Source: an uncultured Campylobacter sp.
GTDB taxonomy: Bacteria > Campylobacterota > Campylobacteria > Campylobacterales > Campylobacteraceae
DNA: 39,314 bases
Reading direction: 5' to 3'
Assembly (NCBI RefSeq): GCF_937996225.1
Contig: NZ_CALKTC010000017.1
Coordinates: forward strand, 1 to 39,314
Part shown: piece by piece, positions 8,831 through 17,163 of the stretch
Layout of the letters: every line of letters starts with the position of its first letter
How positions within the stretch are numbered: position 1 is the first letter of the stretch
Notes under the pieces: model-generated
Told to the model about the DNA's origin: nothing
Databases searched by the model: none
Seen by the model: the letters and a program-made list of their open reading frames with translations, nothing else
Made by a program: the position numbers and the translations under genes

Positions 8831-9160
8831 GGCTATACTGCTACGGTTTGCATCTTGGCATAGTTTTTAGCGAAATTTTAAGAGCTTGGGCTTTTGCGCG
8901 ATTGATGCAGTGCTAAATTTTGCCCCTTAGCTAAATCTGCGTAGAATTTCGCCGTTTACTTTTAAGAATATCGCAAATTTCGCTAAGGTGTTCTAACGTG
9001 AAATCCATCCGTAAAATTTTGTTTATAAATTTAATTAAAAGCTTTTTCGCTCGTGTAAGTTTTTTTATGAGATTTCGTTTGTAAATTGGACATAGAATTT
9101 CTCCGCGAATTTCATCTTTTTATAAATTTAGATGAAAATGCGCCATAAATCGCAGAATTT
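8831..9160 (+). other. Intergenic region without a recognisable gene
   Basis: About 330 bp between nifU and the binding-protein promoter. All frames are broken by stops and I see no tRNA fold. A short inverted repeat (CATCT/AGATG around 9113-9134) lies near its end. Composition becomes AT-rich towards the downstream promoter. Nothing else supportable. Confidence 0.4.
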
Positions 9161-9190
9161 TAGCTGGCTATAATTTCTTTTTATTATAAT
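9161..9190 (+). promoter_or_regulatory. Promoter of the periplasmic binding protein gene
   Basis: GGCTATAAT, a consensus TATAAT at 9169-9174 with an extended upstream context, is followed by a T-rich tract and a second TATAAT at 9185-9190. Both lie 30-50 bp before the ATG at 9221. The duplicate -10 boxes make one real promoter likely, but which is used is unknown. Confidence 0.55.
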
Positions 9191-9220
9191 TGCGCCTTAT
9201 TTCAACTAAAAGGGGAGCAA

Positions 9221-10009
9221 ATGAAAGTATTTGTTTTGGCGGCTCTACTACTTGGTTTTCTATCTGCAAATTCTTTGGATCAGATCAAAAAGGATAGGCT
9301 CGTCCGCATAGGTGTATATAACGATCAGCCGCCGTTTAGTGCGCTCGTAGACGGCAAATATAGGGGATTTGAGATTGCTCTTGGCGAAAAGCTCGGTAAG
9401 GAGATTTTCGGCGATAATCCTGGCAAGGTAAAATTTATCCCGATCACGGCTTCAAGACGCATTAGCGCTTTACAGCGCAATGAAGCGGATATGGTGATTG
9501 CGACCTTTACTCCTACGCCCACGCGAGCGAAAAAAGTAGATTTTTCGGAGCCTTACTTTAAGGTGCAGGTAGGTGTGCTAGCCAAAAAAGACGAAAATGT
9601 CACGAGCTTCGATCAGCTGCGCAAAAAGAGGATTTTTGTCATAAAACACTCTCCTATTCACAATTTCTTACGCAAAGCGGGCTTCAGAAAGAATTTGAAT
9701 TTCTGCGCCAGCTCGGCTAAATGCTACCGCGCTTTCAAAAGGGCGAAAAATGCCGTGCATGTCGATGATAACCTAATCCTGCACGCATACGCAATCATCG
9801 ATAATAAAACGCAGGTTGCTTTGGATGGTCTAGGTAAGCAAACTTACAACGCAATCGCCGTGCAGAAGGGCAATAATGCGCTGCTAGAGCTAATCAATAC
9901 ATCTTTAGCAGGACTAAAAAAAGATGGATTTTTGGATAAGACCTTTGATGATACGCTCGGGATTTTTTATCATGGCACGATCGATAAGAAGGAATTCTTG
10001 GTTGAATAA
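9221..10009 (+). CDS. Periplasmic substrate-binding protein, family 3 (amino-acid type)
   Basis: This 262-residue protein has an N-terminal signal peptide (MKVFVLAALLLGFLSANS) and a type-II periplasmic binding fold. The opening RIGVYNDQPPFSALVDGKYRGFE, the ARG-binding-like ADMVIATFTPTPTRAKKVDFSEPY and a C-terminal KDGFLDKTFDDTLG helix are diagnostic of solute-binding family 3 (HisJ/GlnH/PEB1 relatives). Family knowledge: these deliver polar amino acids to ABC permeases. No permease or ATPase gene is adjacent, so it may serve a distant transporter. It has its own promoter and a GGGGAG ribosome site. The ligand cannot be predicted. Confidence 0.88.
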   Translation: MKVFVLAALLLGFLSANSLDQIKKDRLVRIGVYNDQPPFSALVDGKYRGFEIALGEKLGKEIFGDNPGKVKFIPITASRRISALQRNEADMVIATFTPTPTRAKKVDFSEPYFKVQVGVLAKKDENVTSFDQLRKKRIFVIKHSPIHNFLRKAGFRKNLNFCASSAKCYRAFKRAKNAVHVDDNLILHAYAIIDNKTQVALDGLGKQTYNAIAVQKGNNALLELINTSLAGLKKDGFLDKTFDDTLGIFYHGTIDKKEFLVE

Positions 10010-10615
10010 AATTTCGTGCAGAATTTAATTCGTGCGTTTGATTCCCGCGTAAAATTCGATTCATTGTAATGATGGAGCGAGAAATACGTTGCAGGCTTAA
10101 TTTGCTTTTAGAATTCTGTCTTGATTTTGCTTACCTCTCCTAAAGCACAAATTTATCGAAATTGGTGAGGCTATTTAAAACGCGCGCACCACTAGCGCGA
10201 AATTTCATTTTCGGAAGTAAAATTTTTAAGCGATTCGGCTGCATTTAAAATTTACGCAACTTTTATAGAGTCTGTTTCAATTTTGCGTTTCACAAAACCC
10301 GCGCTAGCTTGTAAATTTCTATTTTTCAGCTCCAAATACCTGCTCCGTCGCTACAACTTTATGATTTAAATTTCAAAAATCCTCTAAAAGGAGTTAAACC
10401 TCCAAGCGCTATTGCCGCCTCGGTATGGAGGAGCCAAAATTTCACTTTGTATCAAAGGCAAATCTTATGCAAAGTAGGCGCTAATGAGCAGGCGGAGCAA
10501 ATAATTTCAAATTTAGCGGTATCTGTCTTATCAGGTGCCGCGAAGCTGCATATCACAAAGACGCGGCGAATACAAAAAATGGTCGTAAAATTTTACCTCA
10601 AGAGCCAATTCTGAT
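10010..10615. other. 600-bp gap with a start-less open frame; possible decayed gene
   Basis: No intact gene is apparent. On the plus strand a frame stays open from about 10,315 to a TGA at 10,611-10,613 (about 98 codons, ending YLKSQF), but it has no usable ATG, GTG or TTG near its beginning. An AAAAGGAG tract at 10,386-10,393 has no start codon after it. I recognise no domain in it. It could be a relic or chance. The rest of the gap is AT-rich with no RNA-like fold noticed. Confidence 0.3.
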
Positions 10616-11329
10616 TTATTTCACCAGCTCGTAATTATACTCTTTCGTGCCGTCGAGTAGATTTGTGACGTTGTAGCCTCGCTCGTTTAGGGCTTTGGCG
10701 AGCTTGGCGCTGCGGTTACCGCTGTAGCAGTGTGTGATCATCTTTTTGTCTTTATTGGCCTCAAGCACGTCCTTGTACTTTTCTAAAGGCTCACCGTCAG
10801 GAATATTTATCGCGCCTTTCATATGCCCCGCGTCGTAGTCTTGCTTCTGCCTAGCGTCGATGATTAGCACGTTCGGCTCATTTGCCATTTTCAAAAACCC
10901 TTCCGCGTTTATGCTGCCGACCTTATACAGCTCGTAGTCGTACTGTTTCACGCCGGGCGCGTTCATAAGCATGCTAAAGCCCTTTTGTTTAAGCAGATCA
11001 AGCGCTTTTCCGCTGCGATTGCCCGTATTGCAATAAGGCACGACGTTTTTATCTTTATAGGCATTTATCTCATCCAGCCTGCTTTCCAACTCTCCAAGCG
11101 GAATGTTGATCGCGTGTTTTATGTGGCCTGCGGCGTACTCATCTGCGCTTCTGACGTCGATAACTAGATAATTTTCTTTTGCTCTATTGTCCTCCTCTAT
11201 CGCTGATAGTGCTGCGCCGCTTATGGCGTAGCCGTTAGGTTGTTGCGTCTCGGCGCCGCAAGTCGCAAAAGATCCCAATGCTGCCAGCAAAACCGCGCTT
11301 TTTAAAATTTTGTGAGAAATAAATTTCAT
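10616..11329 (-). CDS. Exported tandem rhodanese-domain protein
   Basis: This 237-residue protein carries an N-terminal signal sequence (about 1-24, ending SFATC; a lipoprotein site is conceivable but not a strict lipobox) and two rhodanese domains. Domain 1 (about 45-135) has DVRSADEYAAGHI and the active-site loop YCNTGNRS with Cys100. Domain 2 (about 148-235) has DARQKQDYDAGHM and HCYSGNRS with Cys201. Both catalytic cysteines are present, so sulfurtransferase or persulfide-carrying activity in the periplasm is plausible; the physiological partner is unknown. A strong AAAGGA site precedes the ATG. It has no operon partners. Confidence 0.9.
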   Translation of the reverse strand: MKFISHKILKSAVLLAALGSFATCGAETQQPNGYAISGAALSAIEEDNRAKENYLVIDVRSADEYAAGHIKHAINIPLGELESRLDEINAYKDKNVVPYCNTGNRSGKALDLLKQKGFSMLMNAPGVKQYDYELYKVGSINAEGFLKMANEPNVLIIDARQKQDYDAGHMKGAINIPDGEPLEKYKDVLEANKDKKMITHCYSGNRSAKLAKALNERGYNVTNLLDGTKEYNYELVK

Positions 11330-11670
11330 ATGTTTCCTTTGAATTTTAGCTTTTAAAGCGGGAGATTATATCAAAAATTTAGCTAAATAGTGTGAATTTG
11401 CGCCGTTAGCAGATGCGAGCGATCAAGTAGGGGTCCGATTGCAAAACTCTAAGAGCGATAAAATTTAATAAGGTCGGACTTGCAACCGACCGGTATCAGA
11501 AAGGAGGGGTTAAAATATATAGACCGCCACGATAAATGCTCTTAGGCAAAACCGCCCACAAGTACGCCGTATTCGTTATAAACACAGCTTTTTATCTCCT
11601 CGCCGCCGTGCGCGCAGAGGCTCGCTCGTAACGCTGCTCACCGCCTTAGCCTGCGAAGTCCACGCTTGAA
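11330..11670. other. Gene-free gap with a short coding-like relic
   Basis: About 340 bp between the rhodanese and murB genes. On the minus strand a 32-codon stretch ending at a TAA (11,542-11,544) reads protein-like (HGGEEIKSCVYNEYGVLVGG), but it has no start and an in-frame TGA upstream at 11,638-11,640. I cannot identify it. The AT-rich end near 11,335-11,400 probably holds the rhodanese promoter. Confidence 0.3.
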
Positions 11671-12462
11671 CTATAAAATTTTAACCTCTAGCTCGAGCGC
11701 GACGCCGAAGCGCTGCAAAACCCGCTCGCGAGCGAGCTCTATCAGGCTCATCACATCCTCAAAACTCGCGCTGCCGAAATTTATGATGAAATTGGCATGC
11801 TGCTCGCTAAATTTAGCCCCGCCGATCGCGTGGCCTTTAAGCCCCGCCGCTTCGATTAGCCTGCCCGCGGCGTCATTCGGCGGGTTTTTAAAGCAGCTTC
11901 CAAAGCTAGCCCCCTTTGGCTGGTTGGCGCGTTTGGCGGCGAAATCCGCGGCGAGTGAGACGTTAAATCCGTGCGAAATTTTAAACTCGGCGCCCAAAAT
12001 CGGCTCCTCGATCCCGCTTCTTCGGTAGCCGAAGCTTATCCGCTCGCGCTCCACCCAGCCGCGAGCCAGGCGCACGGCAAGCAGGCTATCGCTAACGCTC
12101 GCGCCGGCGAGCCCTGCGTTCATTTTGATTAGCCCGCCGAGCTGGCCTGGAATGTTGCGCAAAAACTCAAAGCCTCCGATGTTTTGCTTTTTGGCGAAAT
12201 TATAAATTTTACCCGACTTCGTCGCAGCCCCGATGCTAAGGACATCGCCGCTTAAGCTTATGCGATCGAACTCCTCGCTTAGCATCGCAAGGTGCGGCGG
12301 TGCGGGCGAGATGAGCAGATTATTGCCCCCGCCGATGATCGCGCGCTCGCGGGTACTCTCAAACTCCGCAAAATCGGCCTCGTCCTTTAAAATTTGCACC
12401 GCAAAGCTCCCTCCGATGCGCACGGAGGTGTATTTGCTAAAATCTATCTGCTTTGTTTTCAA
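11671..12462 (-). CDS. murB: UDP-N-acetylenolpyruvoylglucosamine reductase
   Basis: This 263-residue flavoenzyme reduces the enolpyruvyl group to form UDP-MurNAc, a committed step of peptidoglycan synthesis in the cytoplasm. The FAD-binding segment IIGGGNNLLIS (42-52), GFEFLRNIPGQLGG (97-110) and MNAGLAG are characteristic. The catalytic Ser in ASFGSCFKNPP is at about 189, and the ending LELEVKIL carries the conserved Glu. It is a short, type-II-like MurB. It lies near recA, as I recall in C. jejuni, but the flagellar gene fliQ that I recall beside it there is absent. Confidence 0.95.
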   Translation of the reverse strand: MKTKQIDFSKYTSVRIGGSFAVQILKDEADFAEFESTRERAIIGGGNNLLISPAPPHLAMLSEEFDRISLSGDVLSIGAATKSGKIYNFAKKQNIGGFEFLRNIPGQLGGLIKMNAGLAGASVSDSLLAVRLARGWVERERISFGYRRSGIEEPILGAEFKISHGFNVSLAADFAAKRANQPKGASFGSCFKNPPNDAAGRLIEAAGLKGHAIGGAKFSEQHANFIINFGSASFEDVMSLIELARERVLQRFGVALELEVKIL

Positions 12463-12860
12463 AATTTTGCCTTTTAAATTTCATTTTTTGGTTTCGTAAA
12501 TTTAAAATTTCATGCTCACCCCGTATCGTTTTAAAATTTAGCGATACCGCCGCACCGCACGGTGCAAAACGCGAACGTTATTTCAAAATTTGACGCTGCT
12601 GCTGCGATTAAATTTAGCTCGCTTGCGATACGTTTTCAGCGGTGCGCTACATCGCACGCACAGCTCGCACCCTGCGGCACAAAATACAGCCGCGCAATGT
12701 ACCTCCGCGCGTAAAATTTCATCGCCGCATAGCCGTAAATTTGAGGCGGAACATCGCACCGCGACAATGGCGCCACAGCACGCGGTTGATTGACGAAATT
12801 GGCGGCGATCCGCGGCAAGCTCGGCGTTAAATTTGCGCGAAATTTTAACCTCGCCCACCT
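12463..12860. other. GC-rich gene-free gap between mqnD and murB
   Basis: About 400 bp. Several short overlapping frames exist on both strands, but none has a good ribosome site or recognisable content. A Cys-rich 91-codon minus frame from a GTG at 12,858 is the longest and unconvincing. A palindrome GCACCG-CA-CGGTGC lies at 12,552-12,565. No RNA gene recognised. Confidence 0.35.
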
Positions 12861-13757
12861 TTACATCGGGTTTTGCCCGCCGCAGTCCGCAAAACGGATC
12901 TCGTTATATTCGCGCGGGATAAAATTCTCCTGCGCGCTAATCGGCGCAGGGTAAAATCCGCGCTCGTAACCAAGCTCAAATAGCCTATCTACCGCCTTTA
13001 TCTGCGCCCCCGAAAGCTCGATCGAAGCCTCGTTGGCATAAAGGCTCAGATATTTTTCGAGCTTTGCATCGTCCACGCGGATGAGATTTCGCTCCATGAG
13101 CATGTGCGATAAAAACGGCTTGTGTGCGGTGGCGATGCGCACGCCCTCCGTTAGCACGCGCTCGCACTCGATGGCGTCCGTTATCGGCAGGCTGCGGCGA
13201 ACCGCCATGCCTCCTAGCGGCAGCGGCAGATTTTCGCCCGCTAGCTCGCTCCAGATATCCCAGATCTCGCGCTCCACGCAAAGCTCGTCCGAAAAGTCCA
13301 AAATGCTCTCGTGTATCAGCACGCCCGCGTCCACCTCGCCGCTTAAGACCGCATCCTCGATCTCTAGGAAGTTTTTATAAACTATGCGCGCCTGCGGGTA
13401 CGCCATGCGAAAAAGCAGGGCGTTTGTCGTGTGTTTGCCGCTTAGCGCGACCTTGAAATTTCGCTTTAAAATCGCGCCCTTTTTCTTAACGAGCTTTGGG
13501 CCGTAGCCCTCGCCGAAGCTCACCGCCGTGCGCAAAAGCGCGTATTCGTCGCAGATAAGAGGATATAGCGCGAAGCTAATCGCCGTGGCCTCGTAAGTGC
13601 CCTTTAGCGCCTCGTCGTTTAGGCTCTGGATATCAAGCGCGGTGGCGCTAAGCTTTAGATTTTTGGAGCTCACCCAACCGAAATCAATCGCCTTATACAT
13701 AAAAATATCGTCGGCGTCGGGCGAGTGAGCGACGTTTATATGCTTAAAAATCTTCAA
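12861..13757 (-). CDS. mqnD: 1,4-dihydroxy-6-naphthoate synthase-like protein (futalosine pathway)
   Basis: This 298-residue protein matches the MqnD family, which cleaves cyclic dehypoxanthinyl futalosine to 1,4-dihydroxy-6-naphthoate in the alternative menaquinone route used by Campylobacterota. The N-terminal HSPDADDIFMYKAIDFGW, the IQSLNDEALKGTYEATAISF segment and the GVLIHES ... LPLPLGGMAVRR block match. The fold is related to periplasmic-binding proteins but there is no signal peptide, so it is cytoplasmic. MqnA is the nearest alternative, but the SPDADD opening and the LPLGG motif favour MqnD. No other mqn genes are in the window. Confidence 0.88.
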   Translation of the reverse strand: MKIFKHINVAHSPDADDIFMYKAIDFGWVSSKNLKLSATALDIQSLNDEALKGTYEATAISFALYPLICDEYALLRTAVSFGEGYGPKLVKKKGAILKRNFKVALSGKHTTNALLFRMAYPQARIVYKNFLEIEDAVLSGEVDAGVLIHESILDFSDELCVEREIWDIWSELAGENLPLPLGGMAVRRSLPITDAIECERVLTEGVRIATAHKPFLSHMLMERNLIRVDDAKLEKYLSLYANEASIELSGAQIKAVDRLFELGYERGFYPAPISAQENFIPREYNEIRFADCGGQNPM

Positions 13758-13911
13758 ATTTAATCCTTTTTGCTCCGCTTTAAATTTCGCGCGCGGCGTG
13801 ATTCCAAAATGTTGCGAAATTATAGTGAAATTTTGCTACAGCCCTCATAAAAATGCGGAATTTCTAAATAAAAATGTGAAAAACAGGACCCGTTAAAAGG
13901 CTAAATTTAAT

Positions 13912-13938
13912 GCTCTCCGCTTGCCGCGCAGAGCTTTT
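13912..13938 (+). other. Hairpin with short T-run upstream of recA
   Basis: GCTCT (13,912-13,916) pairs with AGAGC (13,930-13,934), with further GCG/CGC pairing inside, followed by TTTT. It resembles an intrinsic terminator but lies in the divergent mqnD-recA gap, where no transcript obviously ends. It could end a small RNA or be a chance fold. Confidence 0.25.
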
Positions 13939-14046
13939 GCGCTCCTTAAAAATTTCAAATTCCGATGCCGCGCCGAATTTGAGCGAATAATCAAAAATTC
14001 ATTTCAAATTTGGTAAAATCAAGTGAATTTATTTTTAAGGAAAAAC

Positions 14047-15087
14047 ATGGACGAGGGAAAGAAAAAGACGCTGGATGCGGCGCTAAAATCGATCGACAAA
14101 GCTTTCGGCAAGGGCACGCTGGTGCGGCTGGGCGATAAGCAGGTCGAGCCGATAGACGCCATCTCTACGGGCTCTGTGGGGCTTGACATCGCGCTTGGCA
14201 TCGGCGGCGTGCCGAAGGGGCGTATCATCGAGGTTTACGGGCCTGAGAGCTCGGGTAAGACGACGCTTACTCTTCACATCATCGCCGAGTGCCAAAAAGC
14301 GGGCGGAATTTGCGCATTCGTAGACGCCGAGCACGCGCTAGACGTCAAATACGCTTCAAATTTAGGCGTCGATACCGACAATCTCTACGTCAGCCAGCCC
14401 GACTTCGGCGAGCAGGCGCTTGATATCGTAGAAACCTTAGCAAAGAGCGGCGCGATCGATCTTATCGTCGTAGATAGCGTCGCCGCGCTCACGCCGAAAA
14501 ACGAGATCGAGGGCGATATGGGCGATCAGCACGTGGGGCTTCAGGCGCGACTTATGAGCCAGGCGCTGCGTAAGCTCGCCGGCGTCGTACACAAGATGAA
14601 TACGACGGTGATCTTTATCAACCAAATCCGTATGAAGATCGGCGCGATGGGCTACGGCACGCCAGAGACCACGACTGGTGGCAATGCGCTTAAATTTTAC
14701 GCTTCGGTGCGCATCGATATACGCAAGATCGCTACTTTGAAACAAAACGAAGAGAGCATCGGCAACCGCGCCAAGGTCAAGGTCGTGAAAAACAAGGTGG
14801 CGCCGCCGTTTAAGATCGCGGAATTTGACATAATGTTCGGCAAGGGTATCAGCAAAGTGGGCGAGCTGATCGATTACGGCGTTAAGCTCGACATCGTCGA
14901 TAAAAGCGGCGCGTGGTTTAGCTACGGCGACACTAAGCTGGGTCAAGGTCGCGAAAACGCGAAAGTGTATCTTGAAAACAATCCTGAGGTGGCCGAAGAG
15001 ATTACTGCTAAAATTCGCGAGCAGATGGGCAGTATGAGCCTAAGTGACGGCAACGAGGATGAAAATTTACAAAGCGGAGATGAATGA
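14047..15087 (+). CDS. recA: Recombinase RecA
   Basis: This 346-residue DNA strand-exchange ATPase also acts as co-protease for stress repressors. Walker A GPESSGKT is at 65-72, with IAECQKAGGICAFVDAEHAL next. LIVVDSVAALTPK (Walker B) and INQIRMKIGAMGYGTPETTTGG (loop 2) are intact. The C-terminal tail is acidic as usual (DGNEDENLQSGDE). I chose the ATG at 14,047 with AAGGA 5 nt upstream; an in-frame GTG at 14,023 would add eight atypical residues. The stop overlaps the enolase start region. The recA-eno-FtsB-like-AMIN order is a Campylobacter hallmark. Confidence 0.97.
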   Translation: MDEGKKKTLDAALKSIDKAFGKGTLVRLGDKQVEPIDAISTGSVGLDIALGIGGVPKGRIIEVYGPESSGKTTLTLHIIAECQKAGGICAFVDAEHALDVKYASNLGVDTDNLYVSQPDFGEQALDIVETLAKSGAIDLIVVDSVAALTPKNEIEGDMGDQHVGLQARLMSQALRKLAGVVHKMNTTVIFINQIRMKIGAMGYGTPETTTGGNALKFYASVRIDIRKIATLKQNEESIGNRAKVKVVKNKVAPPFKIAEFDIMFGKGISKVGELIDYGVKLDIVDKSGAWFSYGDTKLGQGRENAKVYLENNPEVAEEITAKIREQMGSMSLSDGNEDENLQSGDE

Positions 15088-16337
15088 TGATTTATATCGA
15101 AGATGTTTATGCCATAGAAGTACTCGATAGCCGCGGCAACCCGACCGTGAAGGCGACTGTAGCTCTAAGCGACGGCACCGTAGCAAGCGCGATAGTCCCA
15201 AGCGGCGCAAGCACGGGCAAACGCGAGGCGCTGGAGCTTCGCGACGGGGGCGATAGATACTGCGGCAAGGGCGTGCTAAAGGCTGTTGAAAACGTAAATT
15301 CTCAGATCGCCGAAGCCGTGATCGGGCTGGATGCGTTCGATCAAAAGGCGCTTGATGATGAGATGCGCGAGCTCGACGGCACCGATAACTACTCAAATTT
15401 AGGCGCAAACGCCGTGCTTGGCGTATCTATGGCGGTAGCGCGCGCGGCGGCAAAGAGCCTTGACGTGCCTTTGTATCGCTACCTAGGCGGCGCAAACGCT
15501 AGCGTGCTACCCGTGCCGATGTTTAATATCATTAACGGCGGCGCGCACGCGAACAACAGTGTGGATTTTCAAGAATTTATGATTATGCCGTTTGGATTTG
15601 ATAAATTTAGCGACGCGCTGCGAGCGGCGAGCGAGATTTACCACACGTTAAAAGGCCTTCTAAACGCAGCCGGTCATAGCACCGCCGTGGGCGACGAGGG
15701 CGGATTTGCACCAAATTTAAACGATAACGAAGAGCCGATCAAACTAATCATGCAGGCTATCGAAAAAGCAGGCTACAAAGCGGGCGAGCAGATCAAACTA
15801 GCCCTTGACGTCGCAGCTAGCGAGCTGTACGAAAACGGCAAATATAAACTAGAGAGCAAGGAATTTAGCAGTGAAGAGCTGATAGAGCGATACGCGCAAC
15901 TTTGCGAGAAGTATCCGATATTTTCGATCGAGGACGGCCTTAGCGAGGACGACTGGGCGGGCTGGGCGAAGCTAACGAGCAAGCTTGGCTCTAAAGTGCA
16001 GCTCGTGGGCGACGATCTATTTGTAACGAACGAGAAAATTTTACGCGAAGGCATCGCCAAGGGCGTAGGCAACGCGATTTTGATCAAACCAAATCAAATC
16101 GGCACGGTTAGCCAAACTATGCAGACGATCCGCCTAGCGCAGCGCAAAGGCTACCGCTGCGTGATGAGCCACAGAAGCGGCGAGAGCGAGGATAGCTTTA
16201 TCGCGGACTTCGCCGTCGCGATGAATACGGGTCAAATCAAAACGGGCGCGACCTCAAGAAGCGAACGCAACGCCAAATACAACCGCCTGCTTGAGATTGA
16301 GCGCGAGACGGACGAGTTTTTAGGAAGCCAAATTTAA
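15087..16337 (+). CDS. eno: Enolase
   Basis: This 416-residue glycolytic/gluconeogenic enzyme interconverts 2-phosphoglycerate and phosphoenolpyruvate. Signatures are IEDVYAIEVLDSRGNPTVK at the start, GDEGGFAPN (proton-donor Glu), metal ligands in LALDVAASE, SIEDGLSEDDW and GDDLFVTN, the catalytic Lys in ILIKPNQIGT, and SHRSGESEDSFIAD. Two adjacent ATGs exist. The one at 15,084 overlaps the recA stop as ATGA; the one at 15,087 fits both Shine-Dalgarno spacing and the usual MxxIEDV beginning, so I chose it. It is translationally coupled to recA. Confidence 0.97.
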   Translation: MIYIEDVYAIEVLDSRGNPTVKATVALSDGTVASAIVPSGASTGKREALELRDGGDRYCGKGVLKAVENVNSQIAEAVIGLDAFDQKALDDEMRELDGTDNYSNLGANAVLGVSMAVARAAAKSLDVPLYRYLGGANASVLPVPMFNIINGGAHANNSVDFQEFMIMPFGFDKFSDALRAASEIYHTLKGLLNAAGHSTAVGDEGGFAPNLNDNEEPIKLIMQAIEKAGYKAGEQIKLALDVAASELYENGKYKLESKEFSSEELIERYAQLCEKYPIFSIEDGLSEDDWAGWAKLTSKLGSKVQLVGDDLFVTNEKILREGIAKGVGNAILIKPNQIGTVSQTMQTIRLAQRKGYRCVMSHRSGESEDSFIADFAVAMNTGQIKTGATSRSERNAKYNRLLEIERETDEFLGSQI

Positions 16338-16338
16338 A

Positions 16339-17163
16339 ATGTTTTTTAAAAAAAAGCCCAAGCGGAGCTTAAAAGGCGCGCAGCGCCCCTATACGAACGG
16401 AGCGGATTATACGGACACGCAAGGCAAATATTCAGACGCAGACTTTGACGAGGACGATTTTTTTGACGATGATGAATTTTATAGCGATGAAAATTTTGGC
16501 GGAGGCTTTAGCGAGGTAGAGGCTGGCTTCCGCAAAAATCACAACGGAACCTCACACGGCGTAGACGAAACAGGTTCTGCCTCTGAAGCCACAAGCAGCA
16601 GCTCTAATTTAAGTGGCAAAAGCTTTGCTGCAAGCGGAAACTACGAAGGCAGCGCGCAAGCAGACGCGAGCTTTTACAGCGCGGAATTTATTGGAGGCAG
16701 CGATTTAAAGAGTGTAGAATTCTATGCAGAAGAGAACCGTTTCCCAAACGACGCGGATTTTGCGGCTCAGAGCGTAGAGCGCGGCTCTCAAGGCACGAGT
16801 TTTGCGGCGCAAGACATAAATCCTGCCACGCAAGAATTTTCTTTTATGCCGCAGAACGCAGATCCTGCCGCTAAAAAAGCTTTAAAAAAGCGTAAAAATT
16901 TAAAAGAACGGCTGAATTTTATCAATCCGTTTTCGCCGCTTAAGCAGATTTTTGCAGCTCTTGCGCTGATCGTCTGCGTCGTTTTTGCGGGCATCTTTGT
17001 GGGTGACGTGCTATTTGGCAAGCGATCGTTTGAAGTGCTGCGCCAGCTGCAAAAAGAAAAGGCGTTTTTATTCACCGACGTTGAGCGGCTAAAAGAGGAA
17101 AACGCCGAGCTGCAAAAGCTTTATTTAGAGCGTCGATCGCTCGATCCGGACCTTAAAAAATGA
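16339..17163 (+). CDS. FtsB/DivIC-like septum protein with long acidic N-terminal extension
   Basis: This 274-residue bitopic membrane protein has a cytoplasmic, low-complexity N-terminus (1-195) that is very acidic at 30-55 (DFDEDDFFDDDEFYSDE) and then Ser/Ala/Asn-rich. A basic stop-transfer patch (KKRKNLKER, about 182-190) precedes one transmembrane helix (about 205-225), and a short coiled coil (235-265, ERLKEENAELQKLYLERR) ends the protein. The helix plus coiled coil resembles FtsB/DivIC divisome proteins, and the position after recA-eno matches the gene I recall there in C. jejuni. The family is usually about 90-110 residues, so the extension is unusual. The start follows the eno stop by one base with a poor ribosome site, suggesting coupling. 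Confidence 0.7.
   Translation: MFFKKKPKRSLKGAQRPYTNGADYTDTQGKYSDADFDEDDFFDDDEFYSDENFGGGFSEVEAGFRKNHNGTSHGVDETGSASEATSSSSNLSGKSFAASGNYEGSAQADASFYSAEFIGGSDLKSVEFYAEENRFPNDADFAAQSVERGSQGTSFAAQDINPATQEFSFMPQNADPAAKKALKKRKNLKERLNFINPFSPLKQIFAALALIVCVVFAGIFVGDVLFGKRSFEVLRQLQKEKAFLFTDVERLKEENAELQKLYLERRSLDPDLKK

Noticed and set aside
12583..12858. Cys-rich 91-codon minus frame starting GTG right after mqnD
   Set aside because: No proper ribosome site, no recognisable content, and several equally long competing frames in the same GC-rich gap.
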